37,567 bases of DNA, taken from positions 1-37,567 of the forward strand of contig JAUIGO010000027.1 in assembly GCA_030429955.1 (NCBI GenBank), given 5' to 3'. Positions 7,716 through 16,144 of the stretch are shown in pieces. Origin of the DNA: Bacteroidia bacterium. Its GTDB lineage: Bacteria > Bacteroidota > Bacteroidia > Flavobacteriales > Flavobacteriaceae. Positions within the stretch are counted from its first letter, which is position 1. Every line of letters begins with the position of its first letter. A program made the position numbers and the translations under genes. The notes under the pieces were generated by a model that searched no databases, was not told where the DNA came from, and saw only the letters and a list, made by a program, of their open reading frames with translations.

Positions 7716-7786
7716 GCTAACAACCTATATAAAAATTACTGGTAAGTGCTTAAACCATGCCACTAACCGTAAACTAAATGTTGTGC
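7716..7786. repeat. Folded intergenic element, attC-like shape
   Basis: Outer arms GC(ta)ACAAC (7716-7724) and GTTGTGC (7780-7786) pair with a two-base bulge. Inner arms GGTAAGTG (7741-7748) and CACTAACC (7761-7768) pair at 7 of 8 positions. Overall size (71 nt), two stem segments and bulged bases recall integron attC sites, but the core boxes fit only loosely. Found between the TraB-like and RidA-like genes. Confidence 0.35.
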
Positions 7787-7868
7787 ATCATACTGAAAAA
7801 CTAAACACATAATAAAAAAAACGGTAAAGCCGAAAACCAAAAAAAGTAGGCACAAAACTATTACGATT

Positions 7869-8387
7869 ATGAAAACACTAAACAACCAACTGACTTTACT
7901 TGTAATCCTTTTTGCATTTGCTTTTGGATTACAAAGTTGTGAACAAAAACAAAAGGAAGAAACGAAAGAAGTTGAAAAAGAAGTCATCGCTAAATCCGAG
8001 AAACCTGAATATTTCCTCTTGCGGCCAGAAGTGGAAAAAGCTTATGGATATTCCCACGCTGTGAAAATTGGAAATAGCATTAAAATCTCTGGAGCAGTAA
8101 GTATGGATGATGAAGGAAACCCGACTGCAATAGGTGACATAGAACAGCAAATGAAAAACTGTTATTCAGATTTGAAAAAAATATTAAAACACTATGGTTG
8201 CACATTTGATGATGTAGTTGTAGAAAACATTTTCACAACGAATATGCCTTTAATGCTTGAAAAATCTGGATATCGTGCTGAGATTTACAAAAATCATTTT
8301 CCTACTGGTTCTTGGATTGGAGTAAAAGAATTGGCACTTCCTGAGTTTATGGTTGAAATTGAATTAGAAGTACATAAACCTGAATAG
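7869..8387 (+). CDS. RidA-like lipoprotein
   Basis: A 172-residue protein with a lipoprotein signal (lipobox LQSC, Cys24), a charged K/E-rich linker (25-45) and then a RidA/YjgF-YER057c-UK114 domain (about 48-170): YSHAVKIGNSIKISGAVSMDDEG, IEQQMKNCYSDLKKIL, FDDVVVENIFTTN and PTGSWIGVKELALPEFMVEIE. RidA proteins form trimers that deaminate reactive enamine/imine intermediates in the cytosol. Here the conserved active-site arginine of the PARSxVEV motif is replaced (PTGS, Gly147), while the VEIE glutamate is kept. With the lipid anchor, a different, periplasmic or outer-membrane role is likely. It may be a cassette-type accessory gene, preceded by the folded element at 7716-7786. Confidence 0.82.
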   Translation: MKTLNNQLTLLVILFAFAFGLQSCEQKQKEETKEVEKEVIAKSEKPEYFLLRPEVEKAYGYSHAVKIGNSIKISGAVSMDDEGNPTAIGDIEQQMKNCYSDLKKILKHYGCTFDDVVVENIFTTNMPLMLEKSGYRAEIYKNHFPTGSWIGVKELALPEFMVEIELEVHKPE

Positions 8388-8782
8388 TAGATACAAACTT
8401 AGGATGGCTATAAGTAGTTACTTGTTCCAACTTATTTCTGAAAAATCCTCAAGTAATTTAAGTTAGGTAGGTATTTGTAAAATTAAGTGCTAAACTAAGC
8501 AATTACTCATAATTGAGAATGTGGTTATTCAACCCAGAGCAATTGACTTTGCAAAGCATAATCAACTTAAAAAAACAATGGTTGTTATGGCTTTTTGTTT
8601 TTGGAACAAATTTTATACAGTAAACGGCAAAGATTGCGAGATGCCTTATATATTATCAACAGTTATAGTATCTTAATAGATATTAGCACATTTTAGAGTT
8701 TTAAATGGTATGCTAATCTTAGTTATGCTATCTTAAAAAAATCTGTTACCTTCATGCCATCATTGTTTTAAACCGACCAAGC
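8388..8782. other. 395-bp intergenic region, no clear gene
   Basis: No convincing gene or strong hairpin was found. The only coding-like piece is a 34-codon frame at 8519-8623 (tryptophan-rich, hydrophobic, starting MWLFNPEQL) with no recognised family. The last ~80 bp are AT-rich and may carry the promoter of the peptidase gene, with a weak TACCTTCA box at 8747-8754. Confidence 0.4.
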
Positions 8783-10138
8783 ATGAAGCACAAACACCAT
8801 ATCTCCAGACGAACCTTTGTAAACAATACAGCAGCTGCCACAGTGGCCATGACCATGATGCCATCCATGGCTATGTTTGGCAATACAGTACCTAACACTG
8901 AATCCCTTAAACTGGCAGAGCAATACAGAGGTGAATTATTGGAGCTGTTGCAAAACATGATTAAGGTACAAAGCATAGGTGGTGAATCGGCTGCCAATGC
9001 ACAAGAAGTAGTGAAGCGTTATTTAGCAAAACTCCCTTATACCATTGATGAAAGTGTCGATAGACCGAGCTTGTACGAAGCACATCCTGAGTATATGGCA
9101 CCTAATCCTCCAGGCGATGGCCCTTTTGTAAATGTAGTTGGCTGGCCAAAACAACAAAAAGGAAAGCAGTATGCCATGTTTGCTCATATTGATACACATT
9201 CTATAGAAGACGGTTGGAACACAGATCCGTTTGAACCTACCTTGGTTGGCAACAAAATGTATGGCTTAGGAACATCAGACGATAAAGCAGGTGTTGCTGC
9301 AATGCTAGTTGCTGCAAAGGCCTTGTCAATATCTGGTCAAGCCTTACCTGTAGTAATGAGTTTGCACGGAAAAGGAGGTGGAGGCAGAGGTAGTTTGCCT
9401 GTTTTTGAACGTATTAGAAACACTAACCATAATGTTGGAGCAGTGCTTTATGTGCATCCAGCCGAAACCGGAAATGGACTGGTTGACATTAAAAATGCGG
9501 TTCAAGGGATTTCAGATTTAGAGTTGCACATGACTGGATGGCGTGGCGAAGCCCTTGAAATTGGAAGCATAGATTCGGCAGAATGGAGTAAAGGAGGTAG
9601 CGCAGTAGATAGATGTTTAGAGTTGTTAGAGTTATTAAAAACAACTGTGTTTAAGGATGTACTCGTTAATATAGGCATCATCAATGGAGGTGATCGCATT
9701 GGCTCTGTTGCCGATAAAGTAACGGTTACCTTTAGACTAAAATACAGCGACCACCACACCTGGAAAGCCTTGGTTACAGAAGCCAATAAGGTGATAAATG
9801 AGTTTGTAGCATCAAAATCTACCAAAGCTCATAGTTATACTGCCAAATTGAAATCTGTTGGGTATATGACCAATCCTGGAGCAGCCGATTGGGAAGCACC
9901 AGAAAGCAAGGTGTTGCGTACATCAATTAAAGACGTAACAGGCATTGCACCAACGGCATATCCGAATCACTATGCTGGCGATATTAGATACCCAATACGC
10001 TTGTTGGGAGTTCCTGCTTATGGCATTGGCTCTATAGGTGGTAATTTTTACTTGCCTGATGAATGGGTTGATGTTGATGATCTGGTAAGGCTAGTTGCTG
10101 TTCTCATACAGACCATGACTGGTTGGCATAAGCTATAA
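8783..10138 (+). CDS. Tat-exported M20-family hydrolase, divergent metal site
   Basis: A 451-residue protein with a Tat signal (SRRTFV at 8-13, then a hydrophobic stretch to about 34). The mature part follows the M20 peptidase layout: AHIDTHSIEDGWNTDPF (H135, D137), YGLGTSDDKAGVAAML with the bridging aspartate (about 166), a dimerisation domain (about 240-350), and GVPAYGIGSIGGNFYLPDEWVDVDDLV at the C-terminus. Two usual features are changed: the catalytic/metal DEE segment is the glycine-rich HGKGGGGRGS (195-204), and the terminal metal histidine in the HxPDE motif is Tyr (FYLPDE). E228 in HPAE may substitute for one ligand. Export and fold are likely; peptidase activity is uncertain. Confidence 0.8.
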   Translation: MKHKHHISRRTFVNNTAAATVAMTMMPSMAMFGNTVPNTESLKLAEQYRGELLELLQNMIKVQSIGGESAANAQEVVKRYLAKLPYTIDESVDRPSLYEAHPEYMAPNPPGDGPFVNVVGWPKQQKGKQYAMFAHIDTHSIEDGWNTDPFEPTLVGNKMYGLGTSDDKAGVAAMLVAAKALSISGQALPVVMSLHGKGGGGRGSLPVFERIRNTNHNVGAVLYVHPAETGNGLVDIKNAVQGISDLELHMTGWRGEALEIGSIDSAEWSKGGSAVDRCLELLELLKTTVFKDVLVNIGIINGGDRIGSVADKVTVTFRLKYSDHHTWKALVTEANKVINEFVASKSTKAHSYTAKLKSVGYMTNPGAADWEAPESKVLRTSIKDVTGIAPTAYPNHYAGDIRYPIRLLGVPAYGIGSIGGNFYLPDEWVDVDDLVRLVAVLIQTMTGWHKL

Positions 10139-10379
10139 CTTAGGATTTTGAAGTTATTATGATGTAAGTGTTGATTTAATACTAGAAGCTTTACATCTAA
10201 AAAAATAGTTTTTGTTAGAAAAATAGAGTATATTTAAAGTATTCTTCCTTAAATAAGGATGAAATTAACTTAATAGCTCAATTTTGTCCTCATCTTTTAT
10301 CTGAATTTAACTTGTGTATTAACAAATATAGCAATGCTTATTTGCTATAATTAATATCTAACAATTTAAATTCATCATT

Positions 10380-10793
10380 ATGTCTAAACCAAAAATTGAT
10401 ACTGTTGTAACGCTTACAGTAGATCTAGGAAGTATTAACCAAACTAACAAAAACACAACCGTTACCTTTTCAGACAATAGGACAACAGACCCTGGAGAAC
10501 CTAAAGGCAAGCCAAGTGATTATGTATCGTCAGTTGACAAAGGTAAAAACATCACATGGCAAGGTGCACCTGCTGGTTATGTAGATGTTATTATGGTGTT
10601 CAAAAAGCCTGGAAACTCTGGTGGTGCCGATATTTTAAAAGACCCTTCTAATATGGGAAGTGGTGGGAAAGTCACCGCTAAAATAAAGGATAAAGATATT
10701 TCAGGGACAGAAAGTTATTATGTAGTTTTTCTAGTGAATGGAGACACTACTAACCCTTATATAATAGATCCAAAAATTAAAATCAATACTTAA
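10380..10793 (+). CDS. Small beta-rich hypothetical protein
   Basis: A 137-residue protein without signal peptide or membrane segment, rich in T, K, D and G and predicted almost entirely beta (TVVTLTVDLGSI, NITWQGAPAGYVDVIMVFKK, SYYVVFLVNGDT). No known family was recognised; an immunoglobulin-like or AidA-type sandwich is possible. Its stop is 8 bp before the ATG of the adenylate cyclase, with no terminator between, so the two are probably one transcript. It could modulate the cyclase or be a separate structural protein; nothing in the sequence decides this. Confidence 0.65.
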   Translation: MSKPKIDTVVTLTVDLGSINQTNKNTTVTFSDNRTTDPGEPKGKPSDYVSSVDKGKNITWQGAPAGYVDVIMVFKKPGNSGGADILKDPSNMGSGGKVTAKIKDKDISGTESYYVVFLVNGDTTNPYIIDPKIKINT

Positions 10794-10801
10794 ACAGGTC
10801 T

Positions 10802-12658
10802 ATGTGTTTAAAAAGAAAAGCCTATTGTTTATTAATGGGCTTCTTTTATTTCAGTTGTTATTTTTCTTATGCACAAGATCAGCGTGAGGCAGACAGACTT
10901 GCAATAATTTATCAAGAAGGAAATCTTGAAGGTGTTGCCAAGATGGAACTGTTGAAAAATTTAGCGTTTAATGAATTGAAGAATCCTGATTTATCCTTAA
11001 AATACGCTGAAGAATTAATAGACCTTGCTAGCAAAGCCAATAACAGTGATTATTTATTTACTGGATATCTTCGGAAAGGTGCAACCTATTCAAGTACAGG
11101 AGATCTAAACGATGCTCTAGAGGCTTATTTTAAAGGAGCTGAAATAGCTGCAAATGCAAAAAACACTGAAGATGAAGGTGGTGCGAATATGTCTATCGCA
11201 GATGTGTATTCAATAATGGGCAATTCTGCCAATGCTGAAATTTACTACACTAAGGCCATACAATTGTTAAGAAATGCGGACAACACAATTTTATTAGCTA
11301 GTGCACTATTGAATGCTGGAGATGAAGCTTTTAACGTAGGCAACTATGACTTGGCTTTAAAGTATTTTGATGAGTCTGGAACCATTTTCAAGGAAGCCGA
11401 TTACCTGATAGGCACTGCTTATAATCTCGGAAATGTTGGAATGGTATATGCCGAACAAGGAAAGGATGCGCTAGCAGAGGTAAACATTAATGAGGCAATA
11501 GCAATTCTTGAAGACATGGAAGACTATTCGCCTATTTCAGTATATCTTACTTTTATGGCTAATATTTATGCAAAGAAAGCCGATTTTACAACAGCGTTTA
11601 ACTATGCACAACGAAGTTTAGATTTAGCTAATCAATTTGGATTGAAAGACGAAATCAGTAATGCAAACTTAAAACTATCTGAACTTTATGAACAGATTGA
11701 CAGCAGCAGAAAATCGTTAGAGCATTATAAAGAATACGTTGTTTATAGAGACAGCGTCAAGAATATAAACGAGGTTCAACAAATAGCAGATTTACGCACA
11801 AATTATGAAGTCTCGCAAAAGCAGATTGAAGTTGATTTGTTAGAGCAAAAAAAGAAAACCCAAAACATCATTTTATACGCAACCGCTGGTGTATTATTTC
11901 TAATTGGTTTGTTAGCGCTTGGTTTGTTAAAGCGCAATAAATTTATAAAAGCCACTAATATCATTATAGAAAAAGAAAAGCAACGTTCAGATGATTTATT
12001 GTTAAATATCTTACCTAAAGATACTGCTACAGAATTAAAGAAATTTGGTAAAGTTAAAGCCAAAAAGTTTGATTTAGTTACAGTACTATTTACAGATTTT
12101 GAAGGCTTTACAAAATACTCTGAACATCTTAGTCCAGAAGATTTGGTAGAAACTGTAGACTTCTATTTTTCAGAATTTGATAAAATTATTGAAAAACATC
12201 ATCTTGAAAAAATAAAGACCATTGGTGATGCCTATATGTGTGCTGGCGGATTACCTTTTCCTTCTAATGATCATGCCAAAAGGGTAGTACTTGCCGCCTT
12301 TGAAATTGCGGATTTTGTTGAAAAAACACAAAAAGAAGTTGAAAAAGAAAATTTCAATTTTAATGTTAGGATAGGCATAAATACAGGCCCAGTGGTTGCT
12401 GGTGTTGTGGGCAGTAAAAAGTTTGCCTATGATATTTGGGGCGATACGGTAAATATTGCAGCTAGAATGGAATCTCACTCTGCTCCTGGAAAAATAAATA
12501 TTTCAGAACATACCTATCAGCTTATAAAAAATGATTTTGAGTGTGAATATCGTGGCAAGATTGATGCTAAAAATAAAGGGATGATGAAAATGTATTTTGT
12601 AAATGCCATTAAAGAGAATGTTTATGAAACTGTTGAAAACAACAAATCAAATTCTTAA
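10802..12658 (+). CDS. Membrane adenylate cyclase with periplasmic TPR sensor
   Basis: A 618-residue class III nucleotide cyclase. Signal peptide (1-25), then 7-8 TPR-like helix pairs (about 35-320), a coiled segment, one membrane helix (about 356-376) and a cytosolic cyclase domain (about 420-605). Catalytic residues are present: the metal aspartates D432 (FTDFEGFT) and D476 (IGDAYM), and N551 and R555 (NIAARM). The base-selecting residues are K472 (IKTIGD) and D544 (YDIWGD), the adenine-type pair; guanylate cyclases carry Glu and Cys there. So it should convert ATP to cAMP in response to a signal read by the TPR part. Follows the small beta-rich gene by 8 bp. Confidence 0.9.
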   Translation: MCLKRKAYCLLMGFFYFSCYFSYAQDQREADRLAIIYQEGNLEGVAKMELLKNLAFNELKNPDLSLKYAEELIDLASKANNSDYLFTGYLRKGATYSSTGDLNDALEAYFKGAEIAANAKNTEDEGGANMSIADVYSIMGNSANAEIYYTKAIQLLRNADNTILLASALLNAGDEAFNVGNYDLALKYFDESGTIFKEADYLIGTAYNLGNVGMVYAEQGKDALAEVNINEAIAILEDMEDYSPISVYLTFMANIYAKKADFTTAFNYAQRSLDLANQFGLKDEISNANLKLSELYEQIDSSRKSLEHYKEYVVYRDSVKNINEVQQIADLRTNYEVSQKQIEVDLLEQKKKTQNIILYATAGVLFLIGLLALGLLKRNKFIKATNIIIEKEKQRSDDLLLNILPKDTATELKKFGKVKAKKFDLVTVLFTDFEGFTKYSEHLSPEDLVETVDFYFSEFDKIIEKHHLEKIKTIGDAYMCAGGLPFPSNDHAKRVVLAAFEIADFVEKTQKEVEKENFNFNVRIGINTGPVVAGVVGSKKFAYDIWGDTVNIAARMESHSAPGKINISEHTYQLIKNDFECEYRGKIDAKNKGMMKMYFVNAIKENVYETVENNKSNS

Positions 12659-12863
12659 CTTTGGAGGAATCGTGTTTCAGAACTTTCCAAAGGCTTGGAT
12701 AAAGCTCAATGTTTACTTTGAAAAGATAGATTAAGTTGATGTTTTAAAATACAATAAGCATCCAAGAGTATTGGTTTAACATCTTTAAATATTTAAATTT
12801 TTCAGCTTAGACGATATCAAGTATAATATTTTTAACAATAATTAAATTAAAAAACAAGACACT

Positions 12864-13919
12864 ATGAATACAACAAAAGTTAAAGCTTACGGAACTGAGT
12901 CAGCTGAAGCAGATTTAAAGCAATTAGACATCCATAGGAGAGAAGTTAAAACTAAAGATGTAGAAATAGATATTTTATTTTGTGGTGTCTGTCATTCTGA
13001 TTTACATTTTGCTAAGAATGATTGGGGCATGACACAATATCCTGTAGTTCCTGGACATGAAATTGTGGGTAGAGTTACCAAAGTAGGATCAGAAGTATCA
13101 AAGTATAAACAAGGCGATTTGGTTGCTGTTGGTTGTTTAGTAGATTCTTGCAGAACCTGTAATAATTGTAAAGCCGACTTAGAACAATATTGCCCAGAAT
13201 GGGTAGGAACTTATGGTGGCTACGACAAACATTTAGACACCAACACGCATGGAGGGTATTCAGAAACCATAGTTGTAGACGAAGCGTTTGTGCTACGCGT
13301 TCCTGAAAATTTGGATCCAGCTGGCATTGCGCCAGTATTATGCGCAGGCATCACAACCTGGTCACCATTAAGACATTGGAATGTAGATAAAGGCTCTAAG
13401 GTTGCTGTAGTTGGTTTAGGAGGCTTAGGCCACATGGCCATTAAATTGGCACATGCTCTAGGAGCACATGTTACTTTGTTTTCAAGGTCGACCAATAAAA
13501 TAGAAGATGCAAAAGCATTAGGTGCAAATGAGGTTATTATATCCACAGATGAAGCCCAAATGCAGAATGCTATGGGACGTTTTGATGTTATCATTGATAC
13601 AGTTCCCTATGCACATGATTTAAACCCTTATGTAGGCACATTAACAACAAATGGAACATTGGTAGTAGTTGGTTATTTAGGGCCATTAGATCCAATGCTA
13701 GTCACTGTGCCAATGATTATGGGACGTAAGTCGGTTGCAGGATCCCTAATTGGTGGTATTGCCGAAACCCAAGAACTATTGGATTTTTGCGGAAAACATA
13801 ATATTACTTCAGATGTTGAAGTGATTAATATTCAAGATATCAATACAGCGTATGAGCGCATGCTGAAGAGTGATGTAAAATACCGATTTGTAATTGATAT
13901 GAAATCCTTAAAAGGATAG
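12864..13919 (+). CDS. Zinc-dependent NAD(P) alcohol dehydrogenase
   Basis: A 351-residue medium-chain dehydrogenase of the cinnamyl alcohol/YahK type. Catalytic zinc ligands: C-x-x-C-H in FCGVCHSDLHFAKNDWGMTQ and GHE in PVVPGHEIVGRV. Structural zinc lobe: four cysteines in CLVDSCRTCNNCKADLEQYC. A Rossmann cofactor site GLGGLGHMAIKLAHALGAHV follows, with FSRS at the end of beta-2, where Ser/Arg favours NADP(H). Members reduce aldehydes to alcohols. Single-gene transcript: 205 bp of non-coding sequence before it and a very strong terminator 19 bp after the stop. Confidence 0.93.
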   Translation: MNTTKVKAYGTESAEADLKQLDIHRREVKTKDVEIDILFCGVCHSDLHFAKNDWGMTQYPVVPGHEIVGRVTKVGSEVSKYKQGDLVAVGCLVDSCRTCNNCKADLEQYCPEWVGTYGGYDKHLDTNTHGGYSETIVVDEAFVLRVPENLDPAGIAPVLCAGITTWSPLRHWNVDKGSKVAVVGLGGLGHMAIKLAHALGAHVTLFSRSTNKIEDAKALGANEVIISTDEAQMQNAMGRFDVIIDTVPYAHDLNPYVGTLTTNGTLVVVGYLGPLDPMLVTVPMIMGRKSVAGSLIGGIAETQELLDFCGKHNITSDVEVINIQDINTAYERMLKSDVKYRFVIDMKSLKG

Positions 13920-13937
13920 TAATGACAATATAAACCA

Positions 13938-13974
13938 AAAGCGAGGTTATTTGAATATAAATAATCTCGCTTTT
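13938..13974 (+). terminator. Strong terminator after alcohol dehydrogenase
   Basis: A 15-bp stem (13938-13952 with 13959-13973), perfect except for one G-U pair, closes a 6-nt loop (gaatat) and ends in a T run. A-rich on the left and T-rich on the right, so it could also act in the reverse direction. Confidence 0.88.
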
Positions 13975-14111
13975 ACATATAAGAGTGAATAAATCCCTAA
14001 ACATATCCATATAATAATATAAAACCTTACATATAAATTGTTTTATGAATCGAAATATTATTTAACTTAGTTAAGCCTTCTTTTACCTATAAATTTTTAA
14101 AATACGTCTTT

Positions 14112-14525
14112 ATGCGTTTATTGATAGCTTTAATCGGAATCTTAGTTTTTACTAGCTGTAACACAGATAAAAAAATTGAACAAAATAATAAAACAGGAGT
14201 TCCAGAACGTGCAGAATTAAGTCAAGATTCAAAAATATTTCTTGGCAATCGCTTGTTTTCAGAAAAAACATGTATTACTTGCCATGCTATAGATAGTGAA
14301 AACAAAGCACCATCTGTTGTTGATATAATGCGAGCTTACAAAAAGAACAATGCCAATATCGTGGCGTTTTTAAAAGGAGAATCAAAACCTATTGTTGATA
14401 CTACAGCCACGCAAGTAGCTATTATGCAGGCTAATATTGATGGTTTTTTAAAAGAAATAACCGACGTGGAATTAGATGCCATAGCGACCTATATGGTTCA
14501 TGTAGATGAGTTGAGTAAAAAATAG
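14112..14525 (+). CDS. Lipoprotein c-type cytochrome
   Basis: A 137-residue protein with a lipoprotein signal (lipobox FTSC, Cys16) and a single mono-haem cytochrome c domain. The haem-binding motif is C54-x-x-C57-H58 (CITCHAID), and Met105 in AIMQANI is the likely axial ligand. The pattern NRLFSEKTCITCHA and LDAIATYMVHVD at the end is typical of small class I cytochromes. It likely shuttles electrons in the periplasm, anchored to a membrane. No partner oxidase or dehydrogenase is adjacent; the preceding alcohol dehydrogenase is cytosolic-looking, so a direct link is unlikely. Confidence 0.9.
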   Translation: MRLLIALIGILVFTSCNTDKKIEQNNKTGVPERAELSQDSKIFLGNRLFSEKTCITCHAIDSENKAPSVVDIMRAYKKNNANIVAFLKGESKPIVDTTATQVAIMQANIDGFLKEITDVELDAIATYMVHVDELSKK

Positions 14526-14579
14526 CAATTATAATATTTTTACTATAGCTTTAAAAAATAATCCCGTGGACTAAATGTG

Positions 14580-15266
14580 CTATTTATTCACAAATTCAAA
14601 AACCTGCAATAAATCGGCTTCATCATTTAAAGACAATTTGTTTTGTTTAATGAATTCTAAAATGGAATCTTCACTTACTTTGTCTGATTGTAATTGATTG
14701 GCAAGTTGTTTTTTAGTCATTTTTATCAAGGTAAGTTCACTATCGCGATACACATAATACTTTGCTTTTTTAATATATTTATTGGTAGTTCTGCTCAGCA
14801 TTGGGTTGGCTTCGCCTTTTCGGTAAATGACACTATAGTACCTGTAAATTGAAAACTCACCATTAAAAATTAATTCTAATATTTTAAGCTCTTTATTAAT
14901 TTCAAAAGTTCTAAAAATTTTATCGTTAATGACTATTTTAACTAAGTTTTCACTATCAAAAGTAAACACATTATTTTCATCATAAATGGCTTCAAGCTTG
15001 CTATCGTATAAGTTTATATTTACTTTTTCTAATTTTACTCGGCCTTCTTCCTTTAGATATATTGTTGCTTCAGTATTCCAATCTTCAAAATAATAGGCAG
15101 AACCTTCAGTGATACGCTTGGCGTTAACAAAACCAACTGACATATTGATACCTCTAAACTCTCCAAAGCCTTGTCTAGTGGTATTAATCGTGTTCGAATC
15201 ATCTACTTGAGCTAAAGCTGGTAAGATGAACATCATTTGTAGTAATAAAATAAATGCTTTTTTCAT
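14580..15266 (-). CDS. Exported hypothetical protein
   Basis: A 228-residue protein with a signal peptide (MKKAFILLLQMMFILPALAQ, cleavage after about residue 20). The mature part is beta-rich, with a repeated YEDWN/VKIVINDKIFRTFEINKEL type pattern and a lysine-rich helical C-terminus that ends LLQVFEFVNK. Flavobacterial genomes carry many such secreted proteins of unknown function; no family was recognised. It stands alone, convergent with the cytochrome gene (54 bp apart) and 182 bp from the LytTR regulator, read in the same direction. Confidence 0.65.
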   Translation of the reverse strand: MKKAFILLLQMMFILPALAQVDDSNTINTTRQGFGEFRGINMSVGFVNAKRITEGSAYYFEDWNTEATIYLKEEGRVKLEKVNINLYDSKLEAIYDENNVFTFDSENLVKIVINDKIFRTFEINKELKILELIFNGEFSIYRYYSVIYRKGEANPMLSRTTNKYIKKAKYYVYRDSELTLIKMTKKQLANQLQSDKVSEDSILEFIKQNKLSLNDEADLLQVFEFVNK

Positions 15267-15448
15267 GGGGTATGCTTACAATACTTGTTATACTAATACA
15301 ATATATAAATTATTATTAAAATTGTTTTATCCTAGACTAATTAACTAAAATGTTGCTTTCGTTTTTCTTTAAAAAGGCTTTCAAGACGCTTATAAATAGC
15401 AGTCATGTAACAAATTTACATCCTCTCGTCGATAAATAAAACAAACAA

Positions 15449-16144
15449 CTATTTTAAAATTTGAATGACATTATTTTTATACATTTTTCCAATAGGAATA
15501 ATATGGTTAGTGATAAATACTCTATTCCCTTCTATACTACTGATATGCTTTATAGCAACTGCAAAAGACTTATGAACTTGTAAAAACACTTCTTTAGACA
15601 ATAGTTCCAATACACTTGACACTTTTTCCCTGATGGTTATTGGTTTAGAGGTGGTGTGAATTATAGTATAATTTCCTGAAGCTTCAATATATAGAATTTT
15701 GTCTAAATCTATTTGTATGTATTTCTTGTCACTTTTTACGAAAATACGCTTTGATATGTTTCTATTTTGAGATGAAATAACTTGTTGTGCAGAGGGTTTA
15801 GCAAAAGCTTTATTTATTGCTTTTAAGAAGCGCTCAAACCCAAAAGGCTTTAATAAGTAATCTTCTATATCTAGTTCGTAACCTTCAATAGCGTATTCTT
15901 TATAAGCCGTTGTAACAATAACTTTTGGTTTAGCCTTAAGTGTTTTTAGAAAATCAAACCCTTTTAATTTTGGCATATTTAAATCTAAAAAAATTAAATC
16001 TACATTATTCTTGCTCAAATATTCAAAAGCTTCTAATGCATCATAACAATGCTTCATCAGTTGCATATTTGGCAATAAATCGCAATAGCCCTTAATAATA
16101 TCATGAGCTATATGTTCATCATCAATAATTAGATATTTAATCAT
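15449..16144 (-). CDS. LytTR response regulator
   Basis: A 231-residue response regulator. Receiver domain (1-115): acidic pair DDE at residues 8-10, phosphoacceptor Asp54 in IFLDLNMPK, Thr near TTAYK, and Lys in LLKPFGF. The DNA-binding LytTR domain (about 130-231) is recognised by KIQIDLDKILYIEASGNYTIIHT-type sequence, KPITIREKVSSVLELL and VHKSFAVAIKHISSIEGNRV. The AlgR/AgrA/LytR-type DNA-binding domain binds direct repeats. It shares a 4-bp overlap (ATGA, 16141-16144) with the upstream sensor kinase, so the two are translated together. Confidence 0.93.
   Translation of the reverse strand: MIKYLIIDDEHIAHDIIKGYCDLLPNMQLMKHCYDALEAFEYLSKNNVDLIFLDLNMPKLKGFDFLKTLKAKPKVIVTTAYKEYAIEGYELDIEDYLLKPFGFERFLKAINKAFAKPSAQQVISSQNRNISKRIFVKSDKKYIQIDLDKILYIEASGNYTIIHTTSKPITIREKVSSVLELLSKEVFLQVHKSFAVAIKHISSIEGNRVFITNHIIPIGKMYKNNVIQILK

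Noticed and set aside
8519..8623. 34-codon frame MWLFNPEQL... in the 8.4-8.8 kb gap
   Set aside because: Too short, no family, no conserved neighbour; kept only as a note in the intergenic entry.
12659..12692. CTTTGGA/TCCAAAG hairpin after the adenylate cyclase as a terminator
   Set aside because: A 7-bp stem with a 20-nt loop and no T run afterwards; too weak to call.
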